Notes: generated by a model not told the origin, from the letters alone. A stretch of DNA of 64,000 nucleotides from Glandiceps talaboti (GCF_964340395.1 NC_135549.1:6142001-6206000), one strand, 5' to 3'; positions 35,401 through 50,766 are shown, counted from the stretch's first letter. Program-made: numbers and translations.

Positions 35401-38400
35401 TACCTGCCTGCTACTTGAACACAGCCGAGAAGTCATGACCGTTCAATTGGTCGTTTGGTGAATTCCGAACTTGTTGAGTTTGCATAGTTGACGAGGAATG
35501 TTCAAAATCAAGAGTTCTATTTTACTGCTGGGGTGGTTGTTTGCCAATGGCGATTAACAGGTCGTAGGGGTCGTAGAATGGAATGAAAATTCCGAGGTAG
35601 ACACATTGTCGTTTCAGTGCTTAGATATCGGTTTATAAATACGAAACAGACTAGATCTAGATCTAGCCTAAAGGGTGTTTGTATAATCAAAAACACGTTA
35701 ATTCTATTATTAACGTGACTGGTCACAGATGCCTAGGTTGAGATGCCAGTGGTGTTTGGAACTTGATTTTGACATCCATAATATTCTCCGTATAATGTTC
35801 TCTGGTTGTCCGTACACTTTATAGTGTAAGGAAATGTCATTGAGAAAATATTTGCTGTATGAATCCCAGCAGAGTCATGCAGTTATTTTTTTGTGCTATC
35901 AAACTCCCTAAAGCCAGATGTCACATTATGACTAAAGGTTTATCACAATACGTTATGTATGACTGGGGCACTAAAAAATCACAATGGACTCTCTTATCAA
36001 CAGAATGTCAGTACAATATAAATTTATTGACAGCTTACAAGTTTTATTTTTCAAAACAACAAGATAAAAAGAACAGATGTCGGTTTTCTATGATTTGTAA
36101 TTTCGCCAACAACAATCAAGTTACTAATGCTGCATCCAAGTTGGCAAAATAGAAATAAAGTAGTCTGAGATTGTAGGAATTATAATACGAAAGAACCCAC
36201 TATACAGTGAGTGATTATTGTGCGATAAGTGAACACTTCGAAACGACTCCTCTTGCCCCTCCAGCAATGTCAGTTATCAGGGATACTGGTGCAAGATTTG
36301 ATTTATATCGAAGTTTGTTTCTTAAACATACATATGCGTTGCATTCGCGAACACGCACTAAAGTAGGTTGATTCATAGTTTGAATGTTTGTGTGGGTTTA
36401 ACTTCATGTCAATTACATTTACTCTTTAATCCGTGTCGGTTTCAAAGTGTCAATTAATCCTTTCATTAATGTCACTTTCAATGTGTCCGTTTATATCTGA
36501 TGCGTGTCGGTTTCACCATGTGTCCGTCAATTCACACCTCTCGTGATAACATGGCAGTCGCACAGCCTGGAATCTTGCCTCTATTGGCCGTCAAATCATG
36601 TTTCTGATGTCCTCGTGTTTTCCATTCGTGAGATGCGTGGGCGCTGTGACTTGAAACTAGATCTGAGGTGATGATGTTCTGCGTCGTATCTGTTTCAAAT
36701 AAAACAGTTCAGGATGGTGTTTACCAGTCATCGAGTTGAACGTTCCACTAAATTGGATGTCTAGCAGGAAATAACTGTCAACACATGACCAATGTTCGCT
36801 ATTCTTGTCCTGTCAATTGTGTAAAACCGGCAACTTTAGCCTATTATAAAACAACGTTTGTCTCGTTCAAGTAGTTGCTAAGTAACAACGTCTCTATTTT
36901 AATTCTAAAGCTCTCATATTTCGTGATGTGCCCTTACCACGAACCCCCAGTGGCGTGATTTTATTTTCTTTCGTTGTCAACACCACAGAGCGCGATATAG
37001 TGGATTCCAGGCGCGTTTAATACATCATCTAATCACTTTTAAAACGGCATATCAAATCATATTAAAGTTTATTAATCAGGAGTCCAAATTACCATCCAGC
37101 AGTTAAAAATTGATATTGAAGTTTGTTGTGTACAAGCAAAAAAATGTAGAAAATACAATGTAGTGATTCCATATATAACATCACTGGCATAACACGGACA
37201 CCCCAGTTCATAGATCGCTTACTTCCGTCGGGTTTATCTTAACCTTACGATGATCAAACTTGAAAAGAGTTCATTTTGTTTCATTTATTTTCCAGGCAAT
37301 TAAAGAAAAGCAATAATGTATGATTATAAAACCAAGAAAAGCACAGAAGTAACTAATTACGAGAATGTTGAACCATATATAGTGCTGGTTAAAATATTGG
37401 ATCATAAATTCTGAACTTGTTCAATTGTAATGTTCATTGTCTATTTACTTGAAGTCAATCCTAGTATCAAGAATATCCTCTTAAATTCACACTTCGCCAA
37501 TAATGTTTGTACTTAAAGAATAGTGCTAAGGACTTGTTGTCGCTTGCCCCTACAATAAATTGTTAGGAGACATCGATTTCTTTAGTGTGTGTGTGTTAGA
37601 CTAGTATACTTCGAGTATTTTAATCTATTTCAAGGTCATACGTTAGTGTTTGTCAGTCGTGAGCGTGGCGTCAACACCACCTAAGTTCAAGGCTTTCAAC
37701 AAAACAAGACACCAAATGCAAGTATTTTTGTAGACGGAGAAGAGTATGACCACAAAACAGTCAATCAATCACAACGAAGACTTGTTCCAAATATGTTTTC
37801 TTAACCATTCAATGCGGTTCACTGAACTCACAGCACTGACTGGGTGCATGAAGGCTAACTGGTACCGGTCTTAAAATATATTATGATAAAACAGTTATAT
37901 ATATAGTCAAATGCTACTAAACGTCTGCCATAACTCGTCATATGGTCGGGAATCACCAAAATGTGCACAGAGACGGTGGAACGATTGAACACATGTATTC
38001 ATACCAATATTAATCTAAAAGTTCTAGCATTCTTATGTGGGTCGCCCAGAATCCGCCGTCCACTAAATTAACGTGTTACGCATATTAGGGCAGATTTAAC
38101 GGTTCTTTACACCGTGATCAGTGAACTTCAACCTCCGATCTACCTCCAGGACACCTTCCCATTGTCCGCAATGTCTGTGTATACTCCGTTGCTACGTATT
38201 TGTCGACAACATCCAGTCCAAATTGATTTGTTATAATCAGAAATGAAATCCTTAGACAATGTGACAATGGCAAGACTTTAATAATCGACAGAGAGTCTTT
38301 GATTCGCAGTAGTAAAACTTAATATCTAAGTCGTCCCGGGGCACATTTGAAAAGAAACAATTCCTACATCATCTTAAAAGATTTAGTGACGATGGGTGAC

Positions 38401-38999
38401 TTGGATATAGGTACGACATGTTGAGTTCACGTTCTACTGAAAGTGCTAACAACACACATTGATACAATGAAGACGGTACGAGTGCTTTCAAAACTGAAAT
38501 TATATTTTTGTTTTGAATCGACTTAGGGTGTCGCCGCTGCTCTCTCTGTCTTCAATTTTTTTTTTTTTAAATTGTTGTTAATATTCGCAACGTTGTTTAG
38601 ATTTTATACAATACGTTGTATATTACAGAGTGTGATACGGTTGGTCACGTCCTGTGAGATAGTGGCGCCTGCTAAATTTGTCCCAATGCCGTGACGAAGA
38701 TTTGCACCCACCATTCATGTAGTACATTCTGTACATATCTATTACACATACATCAGAAGACTTTTCAATCCTTCCTTTCCGAAAATTCCAACATTATATA
38801 TTTGACCTTCGAAATCTGATTGCAAATTGTAATTACTTTTTGTTGTTATTGTTGTTTGTCACTTTTAACGATAGGTTAGACAAACGAACAAGAAGTATAT
38901 AAAAACCAAGTGACTTGCTTATTGCAGATTAGATAACAGTAAATAAGTTTGAATCACGTAAAAGATACGTTCGCATATTTTGTTACATGTCTTGTTTTA
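29416..38999. other. Intergenic region between NTN4 and the CNBD gene
   Basis: I can support no gene here. Low-complexity patches include a C-rich run at 32421-32447, T-rich and A-rich runs around 33240-33326 and a CTAGAT repeat near 35650. A small plus-strand open frame at 31112-31240 (42 codons, starting MPQNFDKL) and one at 35859-36152 (97 codons) are unrecognised. Confidence 0.45.
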
Positions 39000-39064
39000 T
39001 TTCTTTTGGTTTTGTAAACTTCACTATAAACAATTGGTGTAATATCTTATTTCAATCACCAAAT

Positions 39065-39102
39065 CAAGTTGCTATCTCCTACACAAGTTGCTATCTCCTA
39101 CA
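39065..39102. repeat. 19-bp perfect tandem duplication
   Basis: CAAGTTGCTATCTCCTACA occurs twice in direct succession. Confidence 0.95.
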
Positions 39103-39367
39103 CAAAAAACGTAAAGTGAAAACATCTAGGACTTTATTATAATTAACAAGTTGTTTTGCTATTATATCTGTTACGTGTAAATCGAGATACAGTGTTTATC
39201 AGTTAACTTACAAGTCTCTGTAAAAAAGATTAGACAGCTTTTTTGCATGATAACAGTAACCCGTTCTGAAGCGTTCTGAAAAGAATCCTTTTCCTGTACT
39301 GTCCCATGAGACGTCTCTCTACTACGTCATAATAATACGTTTAGGTACATTTGTTGTACCGCAAACC

Positions 39368-39664
39368 CTAAATTAAGGAACCTTTACTATTGTAAGAAGA
39401 CCGTAGACCAAGGACGTAACACATTAAAGTGGCGGCTTTTTCAATGAGTTTGTTCATGTCATCTCGATGTCGGCAAGACAGAGAGTTTAATACCCTGTGT
39501 AGTGCGTCCTGTAAACATCCAATGCTTGTTTCGTCATCTCCCGTTTCAAAGGAGTAAACGCTGGCTTTGTCGTCATAGTCGACGATCCCATTTCCTTTTA
39601 GAGTTTTCGTGATCAGGTTATTATTATATTGTGATATTTCTACTTTCACGGTCGAGGTAATCAT
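39368..39664 (-). CDS. Hypothetical reading frame, 98 codons, unrecognised
   Basis: The frame runs from an ATG with A at -3 (AAGATGA) to a stop. The product has protein-like composition, with an acidic segment (VDYDDKASVYSFETGDDETS) followed by what look like amphipathic helices (CLQDALHRVLNSL, DDMNKLIEKAATLMCYVLGL). I do not recognise it. It lies 1 kb upstream of the CNBD gene and points away from it. A weak donor-like AAAG|GTTCC near the end could make it a first exon. It may equally be chance. Confidence 0.3.
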   Translation of the reverse strand: MITSTVKVEISQYNNNLITKTLKGNGIVDYDDKASVYSFETGDDETSIGCLQDALHRVLNSLSCRHRDDMNKLIEKAATLMCYVLGLRSSYNSKGSLI

Positions 39665-39702
39665 CTTATAACCGTCAATATACTTGTACTAATGAAGGTG
39701 AA

Positions 39703-40622
39703 AATATTATATGCTAAAACACGTCACTGAACTCGACTCGCTGAAATCAATCGATTGGGGGCGTGCTCCTGTGTACGTACTTAGTTATTTAGATACTGGT
39801 GCATGGTATACAAGGTGTGCAGTGTGGTAGATTACCGTGACAAAGACGAGTTCGTATCCAATCTTCAACTATTTCAAGTTCATTTATTGTGCCATTTCTA
39901 GACGCCATTTGACGTTGGACGTGTTACTTACTTCTTTAAAATGTGCCGTTGCACCTCACATCGCAATCAATTTTACGGAACCAGGTAGAACGGGCGCGAA
40001 TAAGGTACTGTGGATACAATAACCTGCTGTGCTAAGTTCTTATGTAGCGTAGGTAAACACTGCACTGAATATTGTATGTATTCTTATGTGAGCGTCCTTT
40101 ACAGGTTTGGCGTGACTTAACACGTTCTGTGTATGAATGTAGGGTAACAATATTGACTCGAAAAATGACCGCTGGAAAAAAGGACTACGTCGCGCGTGTT
40201 TATCGCGTTTAGCATAGGATTTAGAGTCAGCCAGACCATGTTTAAGATTACGATATCAACACAAATAAAGCGTCACACGGTAAATTTAGATTACAAACGT
40301 GTATATGACTGTGTTATAGAGATATAGCAACCTGTTGCTCGCTTGTCTGATATTAACCATTGACCGCCGTGTTACTGTGTCTGGACTGAACTAAGAAAAA
40401 GCTGTCATTTAAATGTTTTTGGTCGCTAGGACGGCTTGATAGCCGTCAGAATGTGTAACTGTGTTTACCAATGTCATACTTGATACTATCAGTATAACTG
40501 ATTGGACCTAGCAGTTTTAATATCTGTCCGTTACTATGCAAAGTTTAAGATGTGAGCCCGACGTTCAATTCAACGGTGATAATTCACTAACCGGTTTTGT
40601 CTGTGTATTGCATGGTCTTACA
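39703..40622. other. 5' flank of the CNBD gene
   Basis: No gene is seen. Because the first coding exon is preceded by an acceptor-like site, an untranslated exon and the promoter probably lie somewhere in or upstream of this stretch. Confidence 0.35.
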
Positions 40623-40623
40623 G

Positions 40624-40787
40624 GGGGTGTGTGGTGTAGCTGGAAGGGTGCACAATGGCGCATCATATGTACGAACGAGTTGTCAACCTAATATCCAAAG
40701 TGCCGGCAGAGCGTAAAGTTAGCCAGATTGAATCCTTGTTACCATGGTTTCTAAACAAAAGTAATCTACTGAAATCCTTACAAAAAG
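40624..40787 (+). CDS. CNBD gene coding exon 1
   Basis: The ATG at 40655 has a strong context (CACAATGG). The 44 codons encode [20 protein letters not shown] and then [18 protein letters not shown], a segment typical just before a cNMP-binding roll. The donor is AAAG|GTAAGT, phase 1. A TCTTACAG acceptor at 40616-40623 suggests an upstream untranslated exon, so this exon probably begins at 40624 with 31 bases of leader. Confidence 0.85.
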
Positions 40788-43700
40788 GTAAGTACGCCAT
40801 TTTTTGTGTGGTTTAAATACTACTATAAATTACTTTGTATACCCATGGCAACGTGATGCATGTATGACAAGGTTGACTTTAAACTTCACCTTCAATAAAT
40901 AGCATCAGCGATCCGAAACCACGGTATGATGAAACAAAAACTCCGTGCTCGGTGAACGTCCCAAGATGTAGACAATTTTTGCCTAGATGAGTGATATCGA
41001 ATATATACAAGACTTCCCTTGTGGACTAGGGCTATTGTTTGGTCCGAAATGACCTGACAGGCAGAAGCCGTTCACTATTCCCGACTCGGGTTGGTGAAAA
41101 CCTATACAAGTGGGTATGAAAGAACTACATGTAACTGCGTGTTTAGTATGTTTTCGGCCACTTATCTGTTGCTAACGAGCGTTAAGAATGAACGTGATGT
41201 GAGTACCAATTTTAGTTCAGGTTAGACCCCTCTTTAAAAAAACACCCGTGGCTATGCATGCTATGGCTAACCAAGATTACCAAGGATTGGCTGTAATAGT
41301 CTGTCGTATTAATGCATAGTGGTCTGTCTAGTTATATTCCATTCCAAGTAGTGAAAAGAGATGACATTTGGCATGACAACTATCTTTACATACACCAAAG
41401 AGATAAGAATAGAACTGAGTTTGATGTTTTCGTATTTGAATAACAACACTTTCCTTAATTGAAGTCTTCTTTTAAATGGATGAAGTCTGAAAAGGATGAT
41501 TTAATACTTTGGCACGGGTACATAACTATTCGTATTGTCCACAGATGTGTACGAGCAAGGAGTTGTGATATTTGTGGGTTTGGTCGGTTTTAGTTCGTAG
41601 TATTTATAGAACAGTGCATAGCTGGTAGGATAGTCAACGTTGCCACTGTGACTGAACCACAGAATCTCTTGCCGTTGCAATGTCACAAAGTTTTTTCTTC
41701 GTTCTCAAACTAGTAAACCAGTGTTGACCCTAGATCTACACTGTGCCTTTAATTAAAAACCTAATACGATAATTTCCCACAGTCTTACATAGTTGGACAA
41801 CTCTGGTTCTTACTGAAATCGGTACAATGTGTAAAATATTACTCTAGATATAATATACTACTAGAAGGTCCCAGCCTTGTAACCATTACTGTTGCTGATA
41901 ATCTATTCAATGGACACGAAACTGCGACACGTTCGGCTATCTGTGATAGCGGTTAAACAATAAATTGTCACACCGTCTATTTGTTTAGACACTGTTTGAT
42001 TCTTTCAATATATACGATACATGTCTCCTTAGCCGTTGTATTAATCATTGATTGTGTTATGGATACGCACGTCAATATAGTTCAACAACAAAGTACCAAT
42101 GTTAAGTTGACGAATAACACCTATAATGGGTTACTATGCTACTGTTTAAGCGACGTCTAAAACCGACTGAATTAAAAACGCGCATGCTCGGGTCTACTTG
42201 ACTGTAATATGGTTATTTCTTCGCTTAAAAGCAGTGAAAATTATTTCGTGCATTAGCAACGTTAGCCAGAGCTGTTGATGTCTTTTCATTATCATATATC
42301 GTCAAGGGGATGGTAGGTCATCCGTGCAACACGTCGTAAGTCGGGCATGAAATATTGGTGACGAGCATTAAAATACGAAAATTACTCGCTGTCAACAGGT
42401 GGTCAAATCCTATTTCACGAGCTGTTGCGGAGATACCACCTCGTGAGCTGGGCGCTCCGTCCTTCTACTAATAACCATGACAAAGGACCGATCTGCAAAG
42501 TCGACTATTATATTCACATTTAATGACCAGAGATCATCCCATGTTACTAACATCCCACGTTTTCATGAATCGTAGTTAACACTAAACTGTCTAGATAAAA
42601 TGTCGATATATAAGTTACACGGTTATTTCACTATAGTAAGTGAATAGCTAGTCATATGTTCGAAAAGTGACTCGGTAATAAAGAAAAGCAGTAAAATTGG
42701 AAGTGTTGAATTTTTGCATTCGTTAGAATTTTTAGGCTGCATTCGCTGGAATTTCTCGATGTATAATCGGTAGGCATGGCCGCATGTCGTGTGTTCTCAC
42801 CGATATTCTCTACCGTTTGCCTATAGATACACAAATGTAGCTATGCGTACAATTTACGAATACGTGACATTTTGGTGGAGCGAGACACAGCGTCGTAAAT
42901 CTCTGCCTGACACATGACAAATTAGGAAATTTTTGTTTGCCAAGTGTATAGACTGGAGCTTCAAGTTGATTCTGAATTCTACTAAAATAGAGATCTGTGT
43001 GAAAGAGAACAGTTCGGAGTATGTGTCAATGTATTCCACGAGTCGTTGAAATAACACAATTGGTATGGAGTAGTCTTGGGGCAGCTCAGTAAACACACCG
43101 TGCAGTGTAAAATACTTGTGTAATTATACAGTAAACCCGGCTAATTTTACACTCACTTTATGCGAATTGGCTTCGTGTTGCAAATAGATAAAATGAAGTC
43201 TGTACATACAGACCATCGTTATTATTCAATTGGGAAACCGTTTTATGATCACACTCAAGTGATGAACTATAGAACGAATCGGCTTTCAATGGCACATTCT
43301 TATTCTCTTGGGATTGCCTTTCAGTTCGTTACAATATTAGTCACTAGTAGCAATTCAGAATTCAATGCCTTAGTCAGCCTGTCTCACTATTATTGCTTTA
43401 TTAGATTCTGAACAAATTTCATTAATATCGAATCATTGTGGAATGTGTAATTTCCATCGGCGCTGTCAGTTATGGTTTCTCATTTACTTATTTGTGTAAG
43501 TATTGATGTTGCCATGTGGACCTAATAATTCGTTTAACATGGGGGGACAACACATGGTTGATATTTGATCTACAAATATTGGAATTCCATTAAAGACACA
43601 TTTCCCATTTGTCAGTTTGTTCGTACCGTTCTTTTCCATTAGATTGATTACTACGCAATGCTTGAATCTAATAATAATGTCCCTACATAATATGGCAATA

Positions 43701-46700
43701 ATTGTATTACATACTTTTATTGAGGGCATGTATTGTTTAATGATAGACTATTTTTGTTGCCATGACGACGTAGCTTGGTGTTATCTCAAGTGTGTTATTG
43801 AGATATGTTTTACTAACCATTTACACATACCAAAGTAATCCCTCCTTTAACGTTGATTTTTTTTTGTTATATATATATACACCGCGCATTGAAGTTATTC
43901 ACTGGGTGTGTCACTAACTAGCCATGAGCTCAAACAACACCGTGTAATGTGTTCGGGTTACAGATCTCACATTGGTGTCAGGGTGGGGGAGGGGGTATTG
44001 TTGCTTTTTATTTGTATCCCATTTACGTAATTCATAAATTAGATTACTGAAGTTTGATGTTTTCCTCAATGCGTTTAGTTAAAAGACAATCCGAATCTGA
44101 TCCAAAATATATGTGGTATATGTAGGTAAATTACACAGTTGAATTTTAAAGAACTAATTCAAAATTTAAGTAATAACTATAAATCCCATGTAATCTTGTC
44201 CAAAGAGTTAATTTATTGATTTCTAGTGATTCGGAATAACTTAATATTTGTATGGCACTAAAGTCTGCAACAATGTGTATCTATATAAGGTTATAACAAC
44301 TGTACACAGATTTGTTTTTCAATTATAATTTCGTTACATAACCCTACAATATCAGTGATTTGTTGGCAAATGTACAAGTTGACATGATAGAGTCATATAT
44401 TCTGAATTGGTTGAAAGTGCATGGTCAACGATATGATCCTGCCTCGAGTATTCATTGCACGGTAGTCCGTTGATGTCCCGACGATCCAGCCAACACATGC
44501 AATGATGTTATCAGTGCAGTTATCTTTATGAGCAATTAGATCGATTTTGATTAAAGTGTAGTTATATTAGTAATATCTATGGGAATCATACAAATACAAA
44601 CAGATTACCGAAATAAAGTGTGTCATCATCAGATTTCTCACAAAAACTTCTCAAAATCCAACATGTATTTTACAAGTGGGAATAAAAATAAAACCCATTA
44701 GCACAATTACAACACACAGTGTAAAATTACAAAGGAAATGTTATCTGCAAGTCACTCAGTGTTATTTTTAGAATCAATTATAAACTAAAGACTCGAGCTT
44801 TTTTATCAATCGCCAGTGCATATTTCAAAAAGAAAAACATCACTTGTAATATATCAAATTCCACCTTTAAATGCCATCTCCATAAGATTGCAACAAGAAT
44901 TTCAATCCCTTCAAATTGTTTGTTTAATAACTGCACGAATTAGCATATAGCTGTATCCATTCAAATTGTTTGTTTAATCACTGCACGAATTAGCACATAG
45001 CTGTGTAACGTTATAATGCGAACATTCAACGAATTCTCCAGTCACAGTTACACACTTCAATTCGTCTTTTGTTTTAGTCTAATTAGAAAAGGAGTCTGTT
45101 AACTAAAACCTGACACTGTCTTCTTATAATATTTGAACCCGATAACTCTATCCCAACTTAAGGTGTTCAGACACGTCGTACGTACATTAACGACACGGTC
45201 TATTTCACCTCACATCCACTGATTTCTACCACAATGTTTGGAGCTATTTCCAACTATTTCCAAACCACAATCGACTGTAATCACTCAATACACTGCTTTT
45301 AGACAACAGTATACCAACTGTGATTTATAAACGAAGAAAATCGTTTGACATGGCGTCTGTAAGGTTAACTGGTAGACTCAATACAAACGTAAAAAGGTAC
45401 TACTTTTAGAGGGCCTGGTTGTTCGTCGCACACATTAACATTTGGACTATGCTAAAAATAAACCGTTCAAGAGAAGCTATATTGTCGCAATTACTATCAA
45501 TTGAAGTGAATTCTCAATCCACGTCGTCGTTTAGACGAATGTATGAATACAGGGGCGACTACATATACATCGAGTATGCTGAACTCTGTGTCTGGGTTCG
45601 ATGCAAACCTCTCTTCGAACTATATTGTGAACAGCAACAATATCATTCATGACTTGATTATAGAGTACACTAAAATTAAACGACTTATAGAAAGAAGTTG
45701 CAATCATTAAATCTTATGAGTTAAATAGCCTCGAGGCCTGTCTTGTTAACACCTTAACGCCCCTCTTGGCATAAACACCGTTCAAGAATGTGGTGTTGTA
45801 AACCTTTGTATTTTTAATCATCTGAAGCTGTTCGCATACAACATACAACAACGAACCAACAAGCAAGGTCAGTTACACGATAAAACCGCTACAAAAAATT
45901 GCTGTTTAGTAGCTCAGTGTACCTCGAGAAACGAGTGAATGTTAATTCATATTTGAACATTGGGATTAACTTTTCCGCTAGACCGCAGACCGAGACAGTC
46001 AGCTATTTTGTGATATGACCCTTCGTGTCTTTAAACAGTCCCTCCCCCGAGAGCTAACCATCTACGTAAACTTTCCAAAGATTAACTCGTATATATTTGT
46101 CAATGACACAGACAGGGAGAAAGTCTTTTTTTTCTTTGCCAGTGTCAATGAGCACAATACATATGATAGCCGTGACGACACGATATTCTTTGTGACGTCA
46201 CATTCTCCTTACCGTGTTTACAGTTGTACCACTCACGGCGTTACTTATGCTTTCAATAGTGAACTCTGACTTCTGTTCACAGTGGTTGCCTAAGCAACGC
46301 GTGGTCGCTATTGAAAGTTTGATTTTCACTCAGTACAACTATGCAGCAAAACAGTGCTTTTTGATGTGGTCTTTGACCCTGACGCCACAGTCACCACATC
46401 GAGTTCGTACTATGCGTACTTTATGGCAAATGATATTCTCTGAAGTCATGTCACAAAATAAACAGCAAGTTAGGAAAGTTAGGAAAGTTAGAATTTGTAT
46501 TCTCTTCAAGATTTTTTTTTTCATATTCGTCGATGAGAAACATAGTGACCAACAATGTGATCTGATTTGCTTTGGTGTCAATCCGATTTACCAATCACGA
46601 TGCTTAAATATAGCACCATTGGTTGACTTAATTGGTGTATGTCAAATCTATAGATAGTAACGAAGAAAAGTTTCCCCCAAGAGGCACCACCTTCGATTCA

Positions 46701-49700
46701 TTAAAATTCAACATGAAAACTTAGTTACACTCCGATGGTATCTTGAAGTCCAGAGTGATCCGTGCGTTCAGTTGTGGGCCATTGTTCGGGGGATAACCCT
46801 GAACCATGTCGAGAAACGATAGGATTAAAATATTTGTTAGTTTAAGGAACGTCGCCATGGCAATACATACTCTGAGTTCAGTGGCTTGTTGTGGCGATCC
46901 ACAAAGTGTCAGGAGGGATAATTGCAAGGTTTGAAATGTATTCAATGTTATACAATTAAACTCTAACTAGGAGCTCCCCAAGTCTGATTATAAGAAGCGT
47001 TTGAAAGGAAAACAGCACAATATCTGTGGACAGGTTTTTACCTTGTATTATTATATATCTATTGAAACCCGTGCAGGCGCGCCCATGTCACAACAAACAA
47101 ATACCCCCTGAAGAGGATTAGTAGAAATATGGTGTTATAATTTTAGTGTGTTTTCCGTCTTAGTGTGTGATTATTTTAATACAACTTGACAATCATGTCG
47201 TTCCAGCCACAACAAGACATATTGTTGTAGACGACAGATTTTCATTATACGGGACATTGTTCTTCTATTAAAAGGACAATCGTATTGACTGTCAATCAAG
47301 ACGTTATGGTTAACACCACAAGATCTTTTTTGACCAAACCTCTCTCTATTCATTTACGTCAAGTGACCCGTCGAACTGTCCTGACATTTTCAGTACACAA
47401 CTTGATATCAGCCCATCGAAATTCAGACATATTAATTTTGTACTTTGAATCGGTACACTCGAAATGAGTTGCATTGAGCTTTATTTTGTGTTTACATATA
47501 GTTACTTTTTCTTACACTTGTTCTTCTAACAAGGTCTATAAATTCTCTAAAGTGTGATGTATTATAATTTATAGGAGCATTTTCGATGCTGAGTTGAACA
47601 GGTGTGTCATAACTAGAATGATTTGTTCTGCATGGTCAACAAGTGTTTATACGTCATTAAGGGTCTAAGTGAGTCATCAATCGTCTGTGTGAATGAAAAG
47701 ACGGGAATAATTTAACGGTTCAGAATCGAGTGTTTCCCGCCAAATATAGCAAGTAAAACAAACAGACGTTTTCAGTGGCTTTTCTTCGAATTTCTTATTT
47801 ATTTTGGACGAGATCACAAGCAATATTTATATGGATTAGTTTTGTATCAAAATCATGGATTTCAAATGGTTGATTATTTTGGCCTTTTTGTAGTTATTGT
47901 AACCAGTTTGTTATTTTTAGCTCTGTTTGTTTGATTATTTTGACATGCTTTTAAATCTAGTGTATGTACAGCGTACGTACGTATGCACTTTCGAATACTA
48001 ATACATGTAAATAGAAAAGGTGCTTAAGAAAATAATTAAACTATAAACTTTAAACTTTAAAACATCAGCAATTAAGTACGATCAAAGTAGCATTATGGTT
48101 TCCAATCAGAAAAATGATCAATCTTAAGAGAATTTTTGGCCTTCAAAATTACGGTTCGAACAGACAATTAAAATGTGTAATTGACTGAGGTGATGTAACA
48201 CCAGGTAGTCTACTATGAATAGCATTCAATGTAACGTGGCTCGTTTGACAGCTGACAGTACATTTATAAATGTCGTATAATATAGTGTTAATTCGATGAT
48301 TAGAAAAACAACCACCGTTCTAATTGGTTGACATGTTTCCTAGCAATACATCACCGTATCTGAAATCTCAGTAATTCGTTAAAATTATCGATTTGTTTCA
48401 ACACTTTATTTCAAACGTCCGTAGTATTTACTCAACGTCTCTGGTGTTGCATCCATGTCGATGACGATCATCATTTTGAATTGTGAAATCACGGTTAGTG
48501 CTCCAGGGTTATTGGGTTTCTCTAAGAGAGAACACGTCGCAGTGTTTACCCACATAACTCATATTTTTAGTGAGTATGTTGACTCACTTCTTACAACTAT
48601 AGAGATTAAGAAGTGGCTTTCAGAAAGCCAAAAGATTAATAATAGCCAGGAAGAATAAAACGTGATACGAATACCAAATACTGTTGACGGTGCTAACGGC
48701 AATGATGGATATATCATACGAATATATAGTAGAAACCACTTCTATGAACCACGTCATTTCCAATCTGTGTGGATCACTCTTTTGTTAAGATTTCGCAGTG
48801 TGGTGTTTACTGATACATTTTCTTCATCAAAAAGTCTGTCTATTAATAGTATTTTCCCCATGAGCCCAAGCGTACTTCACAATTAGAAATGTGTCACCAT
48901 TTCCGTATGGGAATGAAAGGACTGGACACAACGGTTACCCTTTAAGTCGGAATTATACATAGTAGAACATTTCAGTTCCCATTGTGTTACAATTCGATTA
49001 ATAAAGTTGATATTATCGAATCCTTTTTTTAGAACAGTAGCTTTGTTACAATTGTTAGCATGAGTACGAAGTAAGTAATAAGTGTACTTCTATATAGACA
49101 CATCTTAGCTTTAATTGAGTTGCCTTGCGTCTTATGTATATAGGAGTCGAAGTGCATGAGTCCAACTTCATTTGTTTCTTTTCATCAATAGCGATAACAT
49201 AGATGGTATCGTAAGCTTGTATTGCAGCCTGTCGTCTTAATGTCTAGAAAAATTCAAACTAAAAGGTGATTACGACAGCCAATTCTTGGTATCTGATGAC
49301 ATTAATATTATTTGAACTTAGAATGTCGAGTCGAGGAAGTATAAACGGCCGTTGTGCCGTTATAGAGCCGTGCCATGGTAATAATTGTAAAGTGCTTTGA
49401 GCATCTTGTGGAAAAGAGCTATATAAAAACTAACAGCATTATTTTTATGTAAAAAAAAAATATGCAATACAGAAATATAAACTTAGACAACGAAAACATG
49501 TCGGAATAGCGTACGTTCGACCTTTTAGTACCTAAAGTGGGTTTAGTTTTGAACTTGATAGTCATTCATATTCAAATATTTGAAGAAAACCTGGACAAAA
49601 TGGACCTCTTGCTAGTCGAATTTTTCGTTTACGGTGAGATTATATACGACATTTTTTGCAAGCACTTCTCAAGTAGCACTCCTTTTATGTTCGAAGGAAT

Positions 49701-50678
49701 GTTAATCCTCTAGTTTATCGATGGTGATTTCACCTTAAAGTCAAATAAGCCTCCATGAATCAGAACACCCGCTGTAAAAAAACGTCATTGTGATTTTATG
49801 GATCTTAATCGATGTTTTATCTTTGATTGAAGGAAATCAATAACAGTGTCGTTAAGGTGATGAAAGTCACCTGCCATGCTTGAAAGAAAATGAGAACGAA
49901 TAAAGCGAACACCCGATGAGATAGCACTAACCTTCTTTTTATCAATGCTGACACTACCCGTCAATCACTGATGTAATTAAACACGTTTTCAAATGTTTGA
50001 AACACAAGTTAATAAGACTGGTAATATGTCTCTAATCATGGTTGTAAAAGCTTTAATAGACATTTATTTTTGTTGTCATGACAATATAGCATTATTTAAG
50101 AGACTTTCAGAAATAAAAGTAATAACACTCTATTTCGTATTACAAGAAAATCTGTGTGTCCATTGTGTTATAACTGATGTCATTAAAATGTGTGACCAGT
50201 GGCTGATGAAACAATGACTATAAATGTATTAGTTAACATTCGCATTATCACGAATTATCGTGTGCCATCTTCCGGTGTACGATATTTGAAATAGCGGGAG
50301 TGTTGGTCCTCGGGCTGAGTATCGGGTGAGTTTATGAAATGTCCCGTCGCTAAAAAAAAATAGTGGGGGGGGGGAGGATTTAGATACCAGGAATTGTCAA
50401 CAGGTGGTCATTTTAGTGTGGAATCTGTATCGTGTATATCTTTTTAGATCAATGTACATGTATATACAAGAAAACCGTCTATTTAAGCCGTCGTGAAGCT
50501 GCTTTGTACAAATAGTATATCTCTCATAATGTAACTTAACATGAAGATAATTCCACACTTTCTTATTCCGGGTTTCAGGATTCGAACACGAATAGCACAT
50601 GACAACATCAAAGATTGATCACATGACAAGATGCATCACTCCACTTGTCTGTCTGTCTTTCTGCCTACCAGCCTGTCC

Positions 50679-50713
<35 letters not shown>

Positions 50714-50732
50714 AGTCTCTGTATGTCTGTCC

Positions 50733-50766
<34 letters not shown>

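Noticed and set aside
35859-36152. 97-codon plus-strand frame
   Set aside because: Composition is Lys/Asn/Tyr/Phe-rich as expected of AT-rich DNA, with no motif and no plausible splice context.
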